Assembly: GCA_023374045.1 (NCBI GenBank)
Contig: CM041777.1
Coordinates: 110,573,588 to 110,637,587, forward strand
Length of the DNA stretch: 64,000 nucleotides
Source: Limonium bicolor
Taxonomy: Eukaryota > Streptophyta > Magnoliopsida > Caryophyllales > Plumbaginaceae
Reading direction: 5' to 3'
The position numbers were made by a program, and so were the translations under genes. This document shows, one piece after another, positions 44,794-56,240 of this stretch. Numbering within the stretch: position 1 is the first letter of the stretch; every line of letters begins with the position of its first letter. Under the pieces are notes generated by a model, which ran no database searches, was not told where the DNA came from, and worked only from the letters and a program-made list of their open reading frames with translations.

Positions 44794-45664
44794 TGCAAAC
44801 AGGATAATTGATATACTAAAAACTAAATTGATAAACCTAGAAATTAATAAAACGAAAAGCCTGTCGGGTTGCAAAAATCCCGGTCACTATAGTATAGAAA
44901 GTTGAGCAACCAGGTATCGAACCACGGGACTTGAATAAATAAGCCAAAGTCCTAAGAAAACTGGAAATTCAGGGGGTTGTGAATTGTTTTTGTGATTGAA
45001 TTGAATGAATGCAAAACAAAGTTTAAATGAACAATTAATGAAAGTAAATGATAAGTTTGATAAAGCGAGTGGAACTCCGGGTTTGGGTCGTTCTTTACTG
45101 GATAAATCTAGTAAAATCTACAATTCAACTATGAGAAACGGAAAGGCCAATTCTTAAGCTCTCTTCGATCCTAAATCTTAGTTAAAGGAAGAGCTCACCT
45201 ATCAGAACATGTCAACTCTAATCTAGCAGTTGGCAAAACACATATAGGCGGATTACGTGCGAAGAATTATTAGCGTTTGTAGGAAAAATTATCTATCCGA
45301 CTAATCTTTCCCCAAATCTCCAGGTTAATTCGAACTTCCTATTAATCACCTTATCTGTTCCTAACAGGATTCGCAAAACAACTCTATAAATGCGCAAATT
45401 TAATAGAGAAGATGAATGATTAGCATTAATCTAGAAACAATCCGATACAATCTCATAATCAAATTACAGAAATTCTAACTAATTTGTATCCATCATGAAC
45501 AACCCTCCCCCAGAGCAAATCCTATCTAGCCAAACATATTCACAAAACAGACAAAGAAAAGAGATTGAGAAATCATCTGGAATAGAGAACTTCTAACTTC
45601 GCTCCGCTGTCCAGATCTGGAGTTCGCCGGGCTAGAGGTTGAAGATGATGGTGGTGATGGTGAT

Positions 45665-45740
45665 GATCGATGGTGATGGTGAAGATCGATGGTGATGGTG
45701 ATGATCGATGGTGATGGTGATGATCGATGGTGATGGTGAT
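45665..45740 (-). repeat. 19-bp minisatellite gatcgatggtgatggtgat, four copies
   Basis: Copies start at 45665, 45684, 45703 and 45722, in the transcribed part of the LTR. They explain His/Ser-rich spurious ORFs. Confidence 0.9.
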
Positions 45741-45819
45741 GGAGCGAGGGGAGGCGTGATGTGAGAGCCTCTCTGAGGCATCTGGCATGAATACCTCTGT
45801 TCTCCCAACCCTCGGTGAC

Positions 45820-45828
45820 TTTTTATAA
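45820..45828 (-). promoter_or_regulatory. TATA box of the type-B LTR
   Basis: ttataaaaa on the minus strand, about 60 bases downstream of the palindromes. It is the best core-promoter match among the Athila LTRs here. Confidence 0.6.
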
Positions 45829-46244
45829 CAAAAATAGGCATTTTTAACTCTTAAAACTGCATATTTTCGAATTCTGTACGCGGCGTCCGAACTTGGAAGT
45901 TCGGACGCATGTTAGGACAAATTTTCAGGAAGTTTCGACCTCTGTCCGAACATCAAAGTTCGGACATAAGTTCGGACATGTCAGTATCCTGACGAGTGAA
46001 ACTTGTTTCGGGCGTATATTCTTCGTTTGGACTCCGTTTTGCTCCCCGTTTTTGTGTTGCGAAGCTTGTGAAGTGAAGAATGCAATTCTATGACTTTTAC
46101 CTGCATTTGATACATAAAATAAATCAATTCTTATATAAACATAAATCATTAGAAAAACACATGATAAGTGAGAAATATTAGCCAAACCAATATGAATAAT
46201 CGGCAAATTATACCCTTAAAAGGCTCTATATTTCAGACTTATCA

Positions 46245-47647
46245 AACTTCCTCACACTTAGCTTTTGTTTGTCCTCAAGCAAATAAGAACAAAACTCACT
46301 CCATGGTCGTAGTATCAACCTCAGGATCAACAAGTGCAGAAGGAAATCAAGCAAAATGGCAATCAAAAGAATAATCCTACTCTCAGTTGTAAGTTTTCGC
46401 AAACAGTGAAAAAGAAAAATTTATAAAAGCATGGAGAAGTTAGATTGCAAAAACTAAACATAGAATAGCTCAGGATGTTCCACCAATTTCATTCCTCAAT
46501 CTTTGGACGACAAGGGGTGTGAAGTAATGCCATATTCCGCAATACCTTTCAACACCACGCACTCATGATCAAAATAAGAAAATTGCAATAAGATTCAGCT
46601 TTTAAGGGCTTTCCTATCCTTGCATTATTATTTATCTTATTTTCCGCCCAATTGTTTTTGTTCCCCAGACTTTTCTCTTTATCCATGTAACGATGTTGGG
46701 CCTTCTATCCTAGATCCCAAGACCCTAGGTAGATGGGTGATGAAGCACCCCAAGGACTTAATAATCGGATAAACGAGGCCTGTTTTGGTTCAGAAAATTC
46801 ATGATCAGAGGAGTACCTTGCCTTATCCTTCATACCAAACTTTCATATCATTCCCAGTCACCAAGCCAAATTAGTTTAATTTGAGCAATCAGTTAATCCA
46901 CCAGATTTCAGTGAAAATAGAACTAATTTGAAGAAAACAATACATACGAACAACTTTAAGCAAAAAGATTCTTGAGGTTGTCATCAGACTCGATTTCAAA
47001 AACTTCCACAAAAATTGTCACCCAAAAATTCAACATTTACTAGCACTAAAAGAAGTTTATCCTTCGTAGCATGAGAATAATCAAAAACTAGTGTGGCATT
47101 AAGTACAGCTAGCATATTTCAGGGAAAGGTCTCCACTTCCTCACACTTAAGAGGAGCAATGTCCTCATTGTTCACAAAATAAAATCAAGAAAAGACCTTT
47201 CAAAATATGCCAGACTCACGAAGGATCCATTCAACACTCCGCATATATTAAACATTAAAAGCATAAAAGGCTAAACATAAGCAATAAAATTGAGAAACTG
47301 AAACTCCCCTGATATCTTTAGATTGAGGAAGGCTCCCTTCCTCACACTTAAGCTTGAACAGTGGGGTAGAAAGCGTTCCTCACACTTGCGTCCAAACAAG
47401 TGTCCAGCCTTGGAGAGTTAGGAATACCAAAAACAATTGCACCTACACACACTTTGTAAAACACCAAATAACGCTAGAAGTATTGCATTAGTAGCACGGG
47501 CACCACCGTCACCTCTAACTGAAATTAAACTAAAATAAACCTGGAAACAAAATAAAACTAGAAAAAACCAATAAAAATAAACTTACCACCGGGTTGCCTC
47601 CCAGTTAGCCGCCCATCTTTATAGTCTTTGGCTAGACTCTCGCTTCG
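46245..47647 (-). mobile_element. E0 3' noncoding internal region
   Basis: Minus strand from the polypurine-like taagtgtgaggaag up to the end of gag. It has the Athila-type cttgaggacaaacaaaagct block, repeated aagtgtgaggaa motifs and the gggaggcaaccc hairpin at 47588-47605. No env-like ORF is present. Confidence 0.75.
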
Positions 47648-48490
47648 TTATCCCGGATCAAAAATAAAAATTGACAATGGTGTCAACGGGAATAAGAAGT
47701 AGACTACAATTAGTAATAAACCACCTGGATCAAAGCAAAATGTTTCCTCAACATATAAAATAGGAAAATAAGTACTCCATGAAACCTGATGTTTGAGGAA
47801 GTATTGACGGTAATGGGTCTCAAGTAGAATACCAGGTGTTGATTGTTGTTCTTCCTCAAATTGAAGGATGTAAACATCCTCCTTCTGTGGGTGAGGCTCA
47901 AAGAAACTTTGATGATGGCAGGGCAGTGGTGGCTCCTCCCTTACAAAATCTAGGATGTGGACATCTTCTTTGTCTAGAACCAAGGGTGGAGAGGGAGGGC
48001 AACTTGAGAATTCAATAGGTTGCTCCGCTACATTGTTCAAGATTGAAGCCTGCTGCTGAAGAGTGATTTTCTGTAGGTAGTCTGGTTGATCCTCTAACCA
48101 CAATTGCTCTTGAAATTCGAGACAGTCATCGATCTCATGAGGTCCCCCACAATACGAGCAATAAATATCCTGTGAATAAAATGATTCTTGTTCGAATTGC
48201 TCCTCAATCCGCCTCATCTCTTCAATTTCGGGGTAATCTTTGAACTCGTGATTACCATCACACTGTGAGTGATAAAGGTCATTAGAACCAGAAGACACCT
48301 GCTCCATTGTCTGAATAGGTGTATGTCCTATAGTTAGCTGCTCTAGCATCTTCACCATACTGCTCACTGTGGTTTTCAATCGTGCCTGGTCAGTAGCCAT
48401 CTGCTCCAACATGGAATTCGAAGCCTGGGAAGAACTAGCACCAACAGAATAAACATGACCACCATTGAGGCTCCATTGTGCCATTATCAA
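47648..48490 (-). pseudogene. E0 gag C-terminal part, with zinc-knuckle motifs
   Basis: A continuous 280-residue frame on the minus strand. It begins in the middle of gag (MAQWSLNGGHVYSVGASSSQ corresponds to the QWSSNGGRVFTVGHTSS segment of E1) and includes YHSQCDGNHEFKD and CSYCGGPHEIDDC, two CCHC-like knuckles, of which only the second is complete. The remainder is Gln/Glu/Pro-rich and ends at the hairpin region. The gag core before it (the W-F...F region) is missing, and no protease, RT, RNase H or integrase follows. E0 would have to be mobilised by another element's enzymes. Confidence 0.75.
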
Positions 48491-49207
48491 AAGTAGTTAG
48501 AAAATTAAAAACAAAGTAAATTAAAAAGCGAAAATAAAATAAAATAAAATAAAAACAATTGAACATCCACACAATTCAAATTGGAACTAAAATAAAACAA
48601 GAAGTAAACTAAAAAAATGACAAAATAGCTAAAACAAAATAAACTAACAATAGAATATAAATAGAGTCAAATAAATACCATAAAATAAAATAATATTTAA
48701 ATAACGAAAAACAAATAAACTAAGAATAAAACAGAGTAATAGTAAATAAAGAAAATAACAAAAAATGAAACAAAATAAAAAAAACAAATAAAAACTGACA
48801 AACTATCAAATAAAAGAATTCAAGATAACTAGAAACACAATAAACTAACCATAAAAATAAAACTAAATAAAATTAAGAAAACAAATAAAACGAAACAAGA
48901 CAAAATAAAATAAAAAAAATAACCAAACTAAGAATCACCAAATTAAAATTATAACTAAAAAAAGAAATAAAATATAATAAACAGATGAAACTAAAATAAA
49001 TAACTAAAAATAAAATGAACTCAAAGTAAAAGAAAATTAACCAAACAAAATAAAATAAAATAAACTAAAAATAAAATTTAATAGACAAACGAAACTAAAA
49101 TAAAATAAAAAGAAATAAATAAAAATGAAATGAACTAAAAGTAAAACAAATGAACCAAATAAATAAAAACAATCGACAACCAAGGCTAAGGACTAGACAA
49201 AGTCAAG
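48491..49207 (-). repeat. E0 leader, A-rich low-complexity (aaataaaa)
   Basis: About 700 bases of degenerate aaataaaat, aaactaaaataa and similar on the plus strand, between primer site and gag. It is far longer than the corresponding E2 leader (about 90 bases), so it seems to have expanded. Confidence 0.85.
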
Positions 49208-49225
49208 TCCCTGGCAACGGCGCCA
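49208..49225 (-). promoter_or_regulatory. E0 primer-binding site for tRNA-Asp
   Basis: Minus strand tggcgccgttgccaggga, one mismatch from the site of E2, three bases from the LTR end. Confidence 0.88.
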
Positions 49226-49228
49226 TTT

Positions 49229-49612
49229 TGCAAACAGGTAAATTGATCTACTAGAACTAAACAAATTAATCTAGAAAATAATAAATCAATAAGTCTGTCG
49301 GGTTGCAAAAATCCCGGTCACTATAGTATAGAAAGTTAAGCAACCAAGTATCGAACCGTGGGACTTGAATAAATAAGCCTAAGTCATATCCTAAATCCTA
49401 AGAAAACTGGAAATTCAGGGGGGTTGTGAATTGTTTTTGAAACTGAATCGAATAAATGCAAATCAGAGTTGAAATAAGCAATCGGTAAAAATGAATGATG
49501 AGTTTGATAATATGAGTGGAACTCCGGGTTCGGGTTGTTCTTTTCTGGTTGAATCTAGTAACTCCTACAATTTAATTATGAGAAATGGAAAGGCCAATTC
49601 TTTCTATCTCTT
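49229..49612 (-). mobile_element. LTR fragment (type A) on the 5' side of E0
   Basis: The last 384 bases of a type-A LTR, beginning tgcaaacaggtaaattgatc and breaking off at tctatctcttca, where E1 gag starts. The other LTR of this element is type B, so the two ends do not match. Confidence 0.85.
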
Positions 49613-50725
49613 CAAGACCTAGAGATCAACTGTACAGCTCGTCAAGCAAGAAGAGCACTTGCTTTCACCATGGCTGCGAACGGACCAGCGAATAATGAGC
49701 AAGCCATGATGGGAAGAATCAATCGTCCACCAGCTGCTCCCTGAAGAGGCCCTGTGGTTTTACCTCAACTTACAACAGAACTCACAACAGAATGGCAGAA
49801 ACTCAAACCAAGCCATCAAACAAATGCTGTTAGGAATCACCTTGCGTGAACCTTTTCAGGCGCAGACCCAGCTGATGCGCTCGACCATGTCCATTGATTT
49901 CTAGTACATCTAGATTGGTTGGGGATGTCTCAAGGACTAGAGGAGTATGCTCGACTGTGCTTGTTCCAGGACAGTTTGTCTGGGGAGGCATCAAAATGGT
50001 TCCACCGTCTGCCACCAGTATCATCACTACTTGGGAGCAGATGACAAAAAGATTCTACGAGAAGTACATCCCCATCTCCAGGACCAGACAGATGATTGCT
50101 GGTCTGACAGCCTTCAAACAGTCTGGCAGTTAGACAGTCTGCGAAGCCTGGGATAGATTCAAGGAGCTGCTTCACCAGTGCCCTCATCACGGTCAGAACA
50201 TTACATCCTTGGCTCAGGGGTTCTTCCAAAGACTAAAAGATGAACATAGAGGTGAGGTTAGAGCTGCACTAGGTGGAAATCTGCTTGCTAAGAGCGGAGA
50301 AGAGTTCATGATTGCTATGGAGTCCTACTGTGAGGAGCTCCGCCAGTGGAGTAGCAATGGTGGAAGAGTTTTTACAGTTGGTCATACCTCTTCTCGGACT
50401 CCAGACCCCATGATTGAGCAAATAGCTGCTGACCGGGCCCACTTAAGTACCATAGTTAATAACATGGCGAAGATGCTCGAGCAGCTAACCATGGGAGAGA
50501 CATCTGTGCAAACTGTCAAGAATGGTTCCAGTGATGTCTGCTACTCTCAGTGCGGGGACAATCATGAATATAAGGACTGACCTATGGTAGTTGAGATGGG
50601 GCAGATCGAGGAAGCATGCAGTTGGTCAGTACAACAGGCAGCCTTGGATGCAAAATCAGCACTCAAACCTGATGTACGGGAATCCAAATAATGCGCTGAA
50701 TTCACATCAGACGTAATCTTAGAGA
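49613..50725 (+). pseudogene. E1 gag, 5' half, plus-strand duplicate
   Basis: Begins inside DLEINCTARQARRALAFT and is otherwise the inverse of 33358-34500, with the same stops and frameshifts, for example the tga at the end of the zinc knuckle. Shared lesions mean the two copies duplicated after the gene died. It joins the LTR at 50731 through gcagc and, across that LTR, the gag 3' half at 52360. Confidence 0.87.
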
Positions 50726-50730
50726 GCAGC

Positions 50731-52354
50731 TGCAAACAGGTAAATTAATCTACTAGAACTAAACAAATTAATCTAGAAAATAATAAATCAATAAGTCTGT
50801 CGGGTTGCAAAAATCCCGGTCACTATAGTATAGAAAGTTAAGCAACCAAGTATCGAACCGTGGGACTTGAATAAATAAGCCTAAGTCCTATCCTAAATCC
50901 TAAGAAAACTGGAAATTCAGGGGGGTTGTGAATTGTTTTTGAAACTGAATCGAATAAATGCAAATCAGAGTTGAAATAAGCAATCGGTAAAAATGAATGA
51001 TGAGTTGATAATATGAGTGGAACTCCGGGTTCGGGTTGTTCTTTTCTGGTTGAATCTAGTAACTCCTACAATTTAATTATGAGAAACGGAAAGGTCAATT
51101 CTTTCTATCTCTTCAATGCTAAATCCTAGTTCATTGAAGAGCTCACCTATCAGAACATGTCAACTCTAATCTAGCAGTTGGCAAACACATATAGGTGGAA
51201 TAAGCACAAAGAATTGTTAGCGTTTGTAGGAAAGATTATCTATCCGACTAATCCTTCCCCAAATTCCCAGGTTAATTCGAACTCCCTATTAATCACCTTG
51301 TCTGATCTTAATAGGTTTCGCAGAACAACTCTATAACTCGCGAAATTAATAGAGAAGAAAATTGATAATCATTAACCTGAAACAATCCATTACAGCCTCA
51401 TAATCAAATTGCAGAATCTTTAACTACATTGAATCCATCTTGAACAAACCCTACCCCAGAGTTAAATCCCTACTAGCCAGACATTGCAAAGAAACAGATA
51501 AATACAATCAACATAGAAATCATCTAAGGAAGAAACACCCTTCTGTTGAACGACTATCCAGAATCGATGGCTGTAGGCGCAAGGTTGAAGATGGTGGTCG
51601 CACTTCCTTCTGTTGATGCTCCTCCAGAATGACGATGATATGCTTGGTGAAAGTGGATGAAGGTGAACTGATGCAATTGGCGTGGATGAATGGAGAGAAC
51701 CTCGTTTATCAGCGTGAGAGTGTGTGTTGTAATGATCGATGATGAATGAATACATTTCTCCTCTGATTAGGTCAGTTAAATAGACTTTTCCTCTCCCTTT
51801 TTCCCTTCAAAACGCCGAGTTTATGCTAAATTTTTCGTCCCGTCCGAACATTGGTCCGACCTTCAATGTTCGGACACAATGCTTCGAGCGCTCCAATCCT
51901 AGAAGTCTCGACTTGTGTCCGAACATCCAAGTTCGGACACAAGTTCGGACATGCACCGTGAGTCAGTTCTCCGTCTTTTCTTGTTGAGAATCTCGAACCA
52001 TGTCCGAACTTCGATGTTCGGACCGAAGTTCGGACATATCATCAGACACAGCACACAAATTCTCGACTTGTGTCCGAGCTTGGAAGTTCGGACTCAAGCT
52101 CGGACATACCTTCAAAAATCCTCTAAATTCTTCATTTCGACTCCGATTCGACTCCCGTTTGTTGCATTATCCCCCTTGCGAGTTAATCTAGTGTTTCCTT
52201 GGTTTTTCTCTGCATTAAACATAGAAAAAGGGTATCAAGCCTTAACAAACAACAAACCAAAGGAAAACGTAAGATAAGTGTCGAATATTGTTGATGCGTG
52301 TACACAAATTAGGCATTAAAGACCACCAAAACCATTCATATTTCACACTCATCA
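50731..52354 (-). mobile_element. Type-A LTR in E1 gag, TSD gcagc, 1624 bp
   Basis: Inverted LTR from tgcaaacagg to cactcatca, flanked by gcagc at 50726-50730 and 52355-52359. Removing it and one TSD copy restores continuity of gag. It looks like a solo LTR, or the outer LTR of E2 after rearrangement. It contains a four-unit palindrome array at 51842-52106. Confidence 0.88.
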
Positions 52355-53134
52355 GCAGCCCAAGAAGGACCACCTGGGTTTTCTAGGCCTCAGTATGGTC
52401 AATTCAGGCCACAACAGTCTCAATCTCAGCAACCATCATTGAGCTCAAACAATGCCAACCTTCAAGAGATGGTGGATAAGTTGATGGCTTCTCAGGAGCA
52501 GCAAACTGTGATCAATCAGAATCTGGCAGCTGGTCAGTAGAAATTAGAGAATGCCATGGTAGAGATGCAGGGGAAGATGAGTCAATTGACTCAGTTCCTC
52601 TTACAGCAGAAACCTTCTGGATCACTGCCTTCCCTACCAGACCCCAATCCCAAGGAGCAATTGAAAGCAGTGTCGGTCCCAGAAGTAGTAGTGGTTGAGG
52701 ACTGCGAAGATTCTGAGGAGGTACCAGCAGTTACCCTAAGGAGTGGAAGGAAGTTAGTTAATGATAAAGTGGCGGGAAGCCAAACTGATGAGGAGACCGA
52801 ACCCCCTTCTAATACCACCGGTGCACCATCAGGGCAACCTGCCCCTCCTGAGGTAGTTCATGAGGAAATTCAGACTCCTACTTCTTCTAGCTCTCATATT
52901 ACTACTGCTAATAACAAAAGGGGAAATACAATTGCTAGAGAAATTCCCTTTCTAAACCGTCTCAAAGAGCGAGAGCTTGATAAACAGTTTGGAAAATTTT
53001 TAGATGTCTTTCGCAAGCATACTATTAATATTCCTCTTATTGATGCAATCAAACAAATTCCTAACTATGCTATATTTGTTAAGGATTTGATTTCAATAAG
53101 AGGAAGTACAAGGAGAAGGATACCATCCAGCTGA
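52355..53134 (+). pseudogene. E1 gag, 3' half
   Basis: Continues gag after the LTR. It has a Gln/Pro-rich stretch, the MSQLTQFLLQQKPSGSLPS and AVTLRSGRKL segments, and NIPLIDAIKQIPNYAIFVKD near the end. An ORF of 192 residues is open from 52,556 to 53,134; a tag at 52,538 and a frameshift near 53,095 bound it. Confidence 0.83.
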
Positions 53135-53525
53135 CTGAGACCTGTTCAGCAGTGATTCTACAGAAGCTACCTCCCAAGCGTGGTGATCCAGGTCAGCCCA
53201 TCATTCCTTGCTCAATTGGAGATGTGGATTGTGGATATGGCCTCTGTGATCTAGGAGCGAGCATTAACATGATGCCATATACAATGTTCAAGAAGCTTCA
53301 TGCTGGTGAGCTCGTCCCGATTCATTTAAATCTCCAGCTAGCTGATAGATCCTCAATCACATCTCGAGGTATGGTAGAGAATGTGGTTGTTGGTGTGGGT
53401 AAGTTTTTCTTTCCAGCTGATTTCGTAATCCTTGACATGGATGAGGATGTTGAGGTACCTTTAATTTTAGGTAGACCTTTCCTTCGTACTGCGAATACTG
53501 TGGTAGATGTTGATAAAGGAAAGAT
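53135..53525 (+). pseudogene. E1 aspartic protease, truncated at its C-terminus
   Basis: GDVDCGYGLCDLGASINMMP carries the catalytic DLGAS, and VPLILGRPFLRTANTVVDVD the second block. The frame then leaves protease at about 53,525 (aaggaaagatc) and runs into inverted 3' noncoding sequence. RT, RNase H and integrase are absent from E1 altogether. Confidence 0.85.
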
Positions 53526-54003
53526 CTCCCCTTCCTCACACTTAAATAGGAGCAATGTCCTCATTGTTCACAAAATTAACACAAGAAAAAGATCTTACGA
53601 AATGTGTCAGGCTCACAAGGGTGGAATTATAAATGGAAATGAGATGGAACGCGTTGAAGCACATGCTGAACACAAACGAAAAAGAAAGAAAACTAAAACT
53701 CTCCTGATTTTTCTTTTGATTAATTGAGGAAGAAGTCCTTCCCCACACTTAATTTCTTGCTAGGGGTAGAATGTTTCCTCACACTTGCGTCAAAGTAAGT
53801 GTTCAACCATGGAATCATCACGATAACAGCAAACTTGCACACAAACATAAAAAACCATAAAGATATGCGAGAAGCATTGCATTAGTAATGATTAGTACCA
53901 TGATTCCAAGTGAAGAACATAACTAGAAATGAAATAAAGAAAATACAATTTTAATAAATAACAGAAAATAAACTAAAAAGAACAAAATCTAATAACAACT
54001 GAA
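53526..54003 (-). mobile_element. E1 3' noncoding region, inverted copy
   Basis: Reverse complement of about 56,980-57,440. It forms the inner part of the left arm of a palindrome whose right arm is 54,784-56,240. Confidence 0.8.
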
Positions 54004-54783
54004 ATTAAAAAAAAAATCCAGAAATGACATCAAAATGAAAAGAATAGCATCATCCATCACTGTGGAGGTGGATAGAACACCTACCACTGCTGAAACTGAG
54101 CGAGTGAGGCTCCATAATCCTCCTGAGAGCGACGGGCCTGCTGCTGGAGAACCTCGATCTCCGCCTGGTAGCGACGATCCATGTCCACAAACCGAGACTC
54201 GAGCTGATCAAACTCATAACGCGTGACATACTCACTCCCAGGACCCGGCAGTGCTGCATAAGCATCCTCATCTTCATCTGCAGGTGGAGGAGCTGGCTCT
54301 GACGGACCCTCACCGGCCTCTCTCTGGCGCTTCTGTGACCTCGAGAGAGCCTTCTTCCTCCAAGTCACCCCGTCAAACTCAAACCACATCTTTTTCATAG
54401 CGCTGATATCAATAGGGGACCGCGCAGCATGAAGCCCCTCAGATGGAATGGATAGCAGCTGCCACCGAAACAACTGACATATCATGACCGGATATCCAAG
54501 CTTATGCCGGTCCTTGTGCTCCACAATGTAACGAAGATGCAGGGAGATGACCCATGGCAAGTATGTGACCTCAGCAGCTCCAGCAAAATTTGGATTTAGC
54601 GCAGCTTGAAGAAGAAGACAGTCAGTGTGGTTCAGATCTGAGCTCTGTCTGGGGAGAACATTCGCAACCAACAGTGCGAAGAGGACTCGCTCTCGGGGGT
54701 CCTGAAGCAGATCAGCAAGGACACAAAAGTGTGAGGAAGAAGGCTTCCCTGAGGACACAAAAGATGTGGTCATGATATGTCAG
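54004..54783 (-). pseudogene. E1 env-like ORF, C-terminal two thirds, inverted
   Basis: Minus-strand frame 54081-54773 of about 230 residues. It has ADLLQDPRERVLFALLVANV, then RQSSDLNHTDCLLLQAALNP, VTYLPWVISLHLRYIVEHKD, ARSPIDISAMKKMWFEFDGV and a coiled-coil tail DQLESRFVDMDRRYQAEIEV. The N-terminal third (the FGWGKIL region) is missing; the start of the frame is made from unrelated sequence. It is the loop between two inverted arms. Confidence 0.78.
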
Positions 54784-55269
54784 TTATTTCTGTTGTTATT
54801 AGATTTTGTTCTTTTTAGTTTATTTTCTGTTATTTATTAAAGTTGTATTTTCTTTATTTCATTTCTAGTTATGTTCTTCACTTGGAATCATGGTACTAAT
54901 CATTCCTAATGCAATGCTTCTCGCATATCTTTCTGGTTTTTGATGTTTGTGTGCAAGTTTGTTGTTATCGTGATGATTCCATGGCTGGACACTTGCTTGG
55001 ACGTAAGTGTGAGGAAATATTCTATCCCTAGCAAAAAATTAAGTGTGAGGAAGGACCTCTTCCTCAATTAATCAAAAGAAAAATCAGGAGAGTTTTAGTT
55101 TTCTTTCTTTTTCGTTTGTGTTCAGTATGTGCTTCAACACGTTCCATCTCTGTTCCATTTATAATTCCACCCTTGTGAGCCTGACACATTTCATAAGATC
55201 TGTTTCTTGTGTTAATTTTGTGAACAATGAGGACATTGCTCCTCTTTAAGTGTGAGAAAGGGGAGATCT
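54784..55269 (+). mobile_element. E1 3' noncoding region, plus-oriented duplicate (palindrome right arm)
   Basis: Inverse of 53526-54003. It includes aagtgtgaggaa motifs and breaks into inverted protease sequence at the same gagatctttcc junction as the left arm. Confidence 0.8.
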
Positions 55270-55735
55270 TTCCTTTATCAACATCTATTACAGTCTTCGC
55301 AGTACGAAGGAAAGGTCTACCTAAAATTAAAGGTACCTCAACCTCCTCATCCATGTCATGGATTACGAAATCAGCAGGAAAGAAAAACTTACCCACACCA
55401 ACAATCACATTCTCTACCATACCTCGAGGTGTGATTGAGGATCTATCAGCTAGCTGGAGATTTAAATGAATCGGGACGAGCTCACCAGCATGAAGCTTCT
55501 TGAACATTGTATATGACATCATGTTAATGTTCGCTCCTAGATCACAGAGGCCATATCCACAATCCATATCTCCAATTGAGCAAGGAATGATGGGCTGACC
55601 TGGATCACCACGCTTGGGAGGTAGCTTCTGTAGAATCGCTGCTGAACAGGTCTCAGTCAGCTGGATGGTATCCTTCTCCTTGTACTTCCTCTTATTTGAA
55701 ATCAAATCCTTAACAAATTTAGCATAGTTAGGCAT
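55270..55735 (-). pseudogene. E1 protease, inverted duplicate
   Basis: Minus strand: MPNYAKFVKDLISNKRKYKE, GDMDCGYGLCDLGANINMMS and VPLILGRPFLRTAKTVIDVD. The catalytic motif is changed to DLGAN. It differs from the left copy at scattered positions, so the palindrome arms have diverged. Confidence 0.85.
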
Positions 55736-56240
55736 TTGTTTGATTGCATCAATAAGAGGAATATTAATAGTAAGCTTGTGAAAGGCATCTAAAAATTTTC
55801 CAAACTGCTCATCAAACTCTCACTCTTTGAGACAGTTTAGAAAGGGAATTTCTCTAGCAATTGTCTTTCCCTTTTTGTTATTAGCAGTAGTAATATGAGA
55901 GTTAGAAGAAGTAGGAGTCTGAATTTCCTCATGAACTACCTCAGGAGGGGCAGGTTGCCCTGATGGTGCACCGGTGGTATCAGAAGGGGGTTCGGTCTCC
56001 TCATCAGTTTGGCTTCCTGCCACTTTATCATTAATTAACTTCCTTCCACCCCTTAGGGTAACTGCTGGTATCTCCTCAGAATCTTCGCAGTCCTCAACCA
56101 CTACTACTTCTGAGATCGACACTGCCTTCAATTGCTCCTTGGGATTGGGGTCTGGTTGGGAAGGTAGTGATCCAGAAGGTCTCTGCTGTAAGAGGAACTG
56201 AGTCAATTGACTCATCGTCCCCTGCATCTCTACCATGGGA
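55736..56240 (-). pseudogene. E1 gag 3' part, inverted duplicate
   Basis: Minus-strand frame MVEMQGTMSQLTQFLLQQRP through PFLNCLKE, with a frame break near 55,820. It is the inverse of about 52,553-53,060. Its outer end (56,240, ccatgggaaggc) joins plus-oriented env-like sequence. Confidence 0.82.

Larger units (their letters stand above)
44794..46244 (-). mobile_element. E0 3' LTR (type B), 1451 bp
   Basis: Minus strand: starts tgataagtctgaaatatag (46244) and ends tttttagtatatcaattatcc, then tgtttgca. It has a TATA box (45820-45828), two gtccgaac palindromes at 45883-45979 and a 19-bp minisatellite in the leader. The promoter half differs strongly from type A while the last 400 bases are similar. 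Confidence 0.88.
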
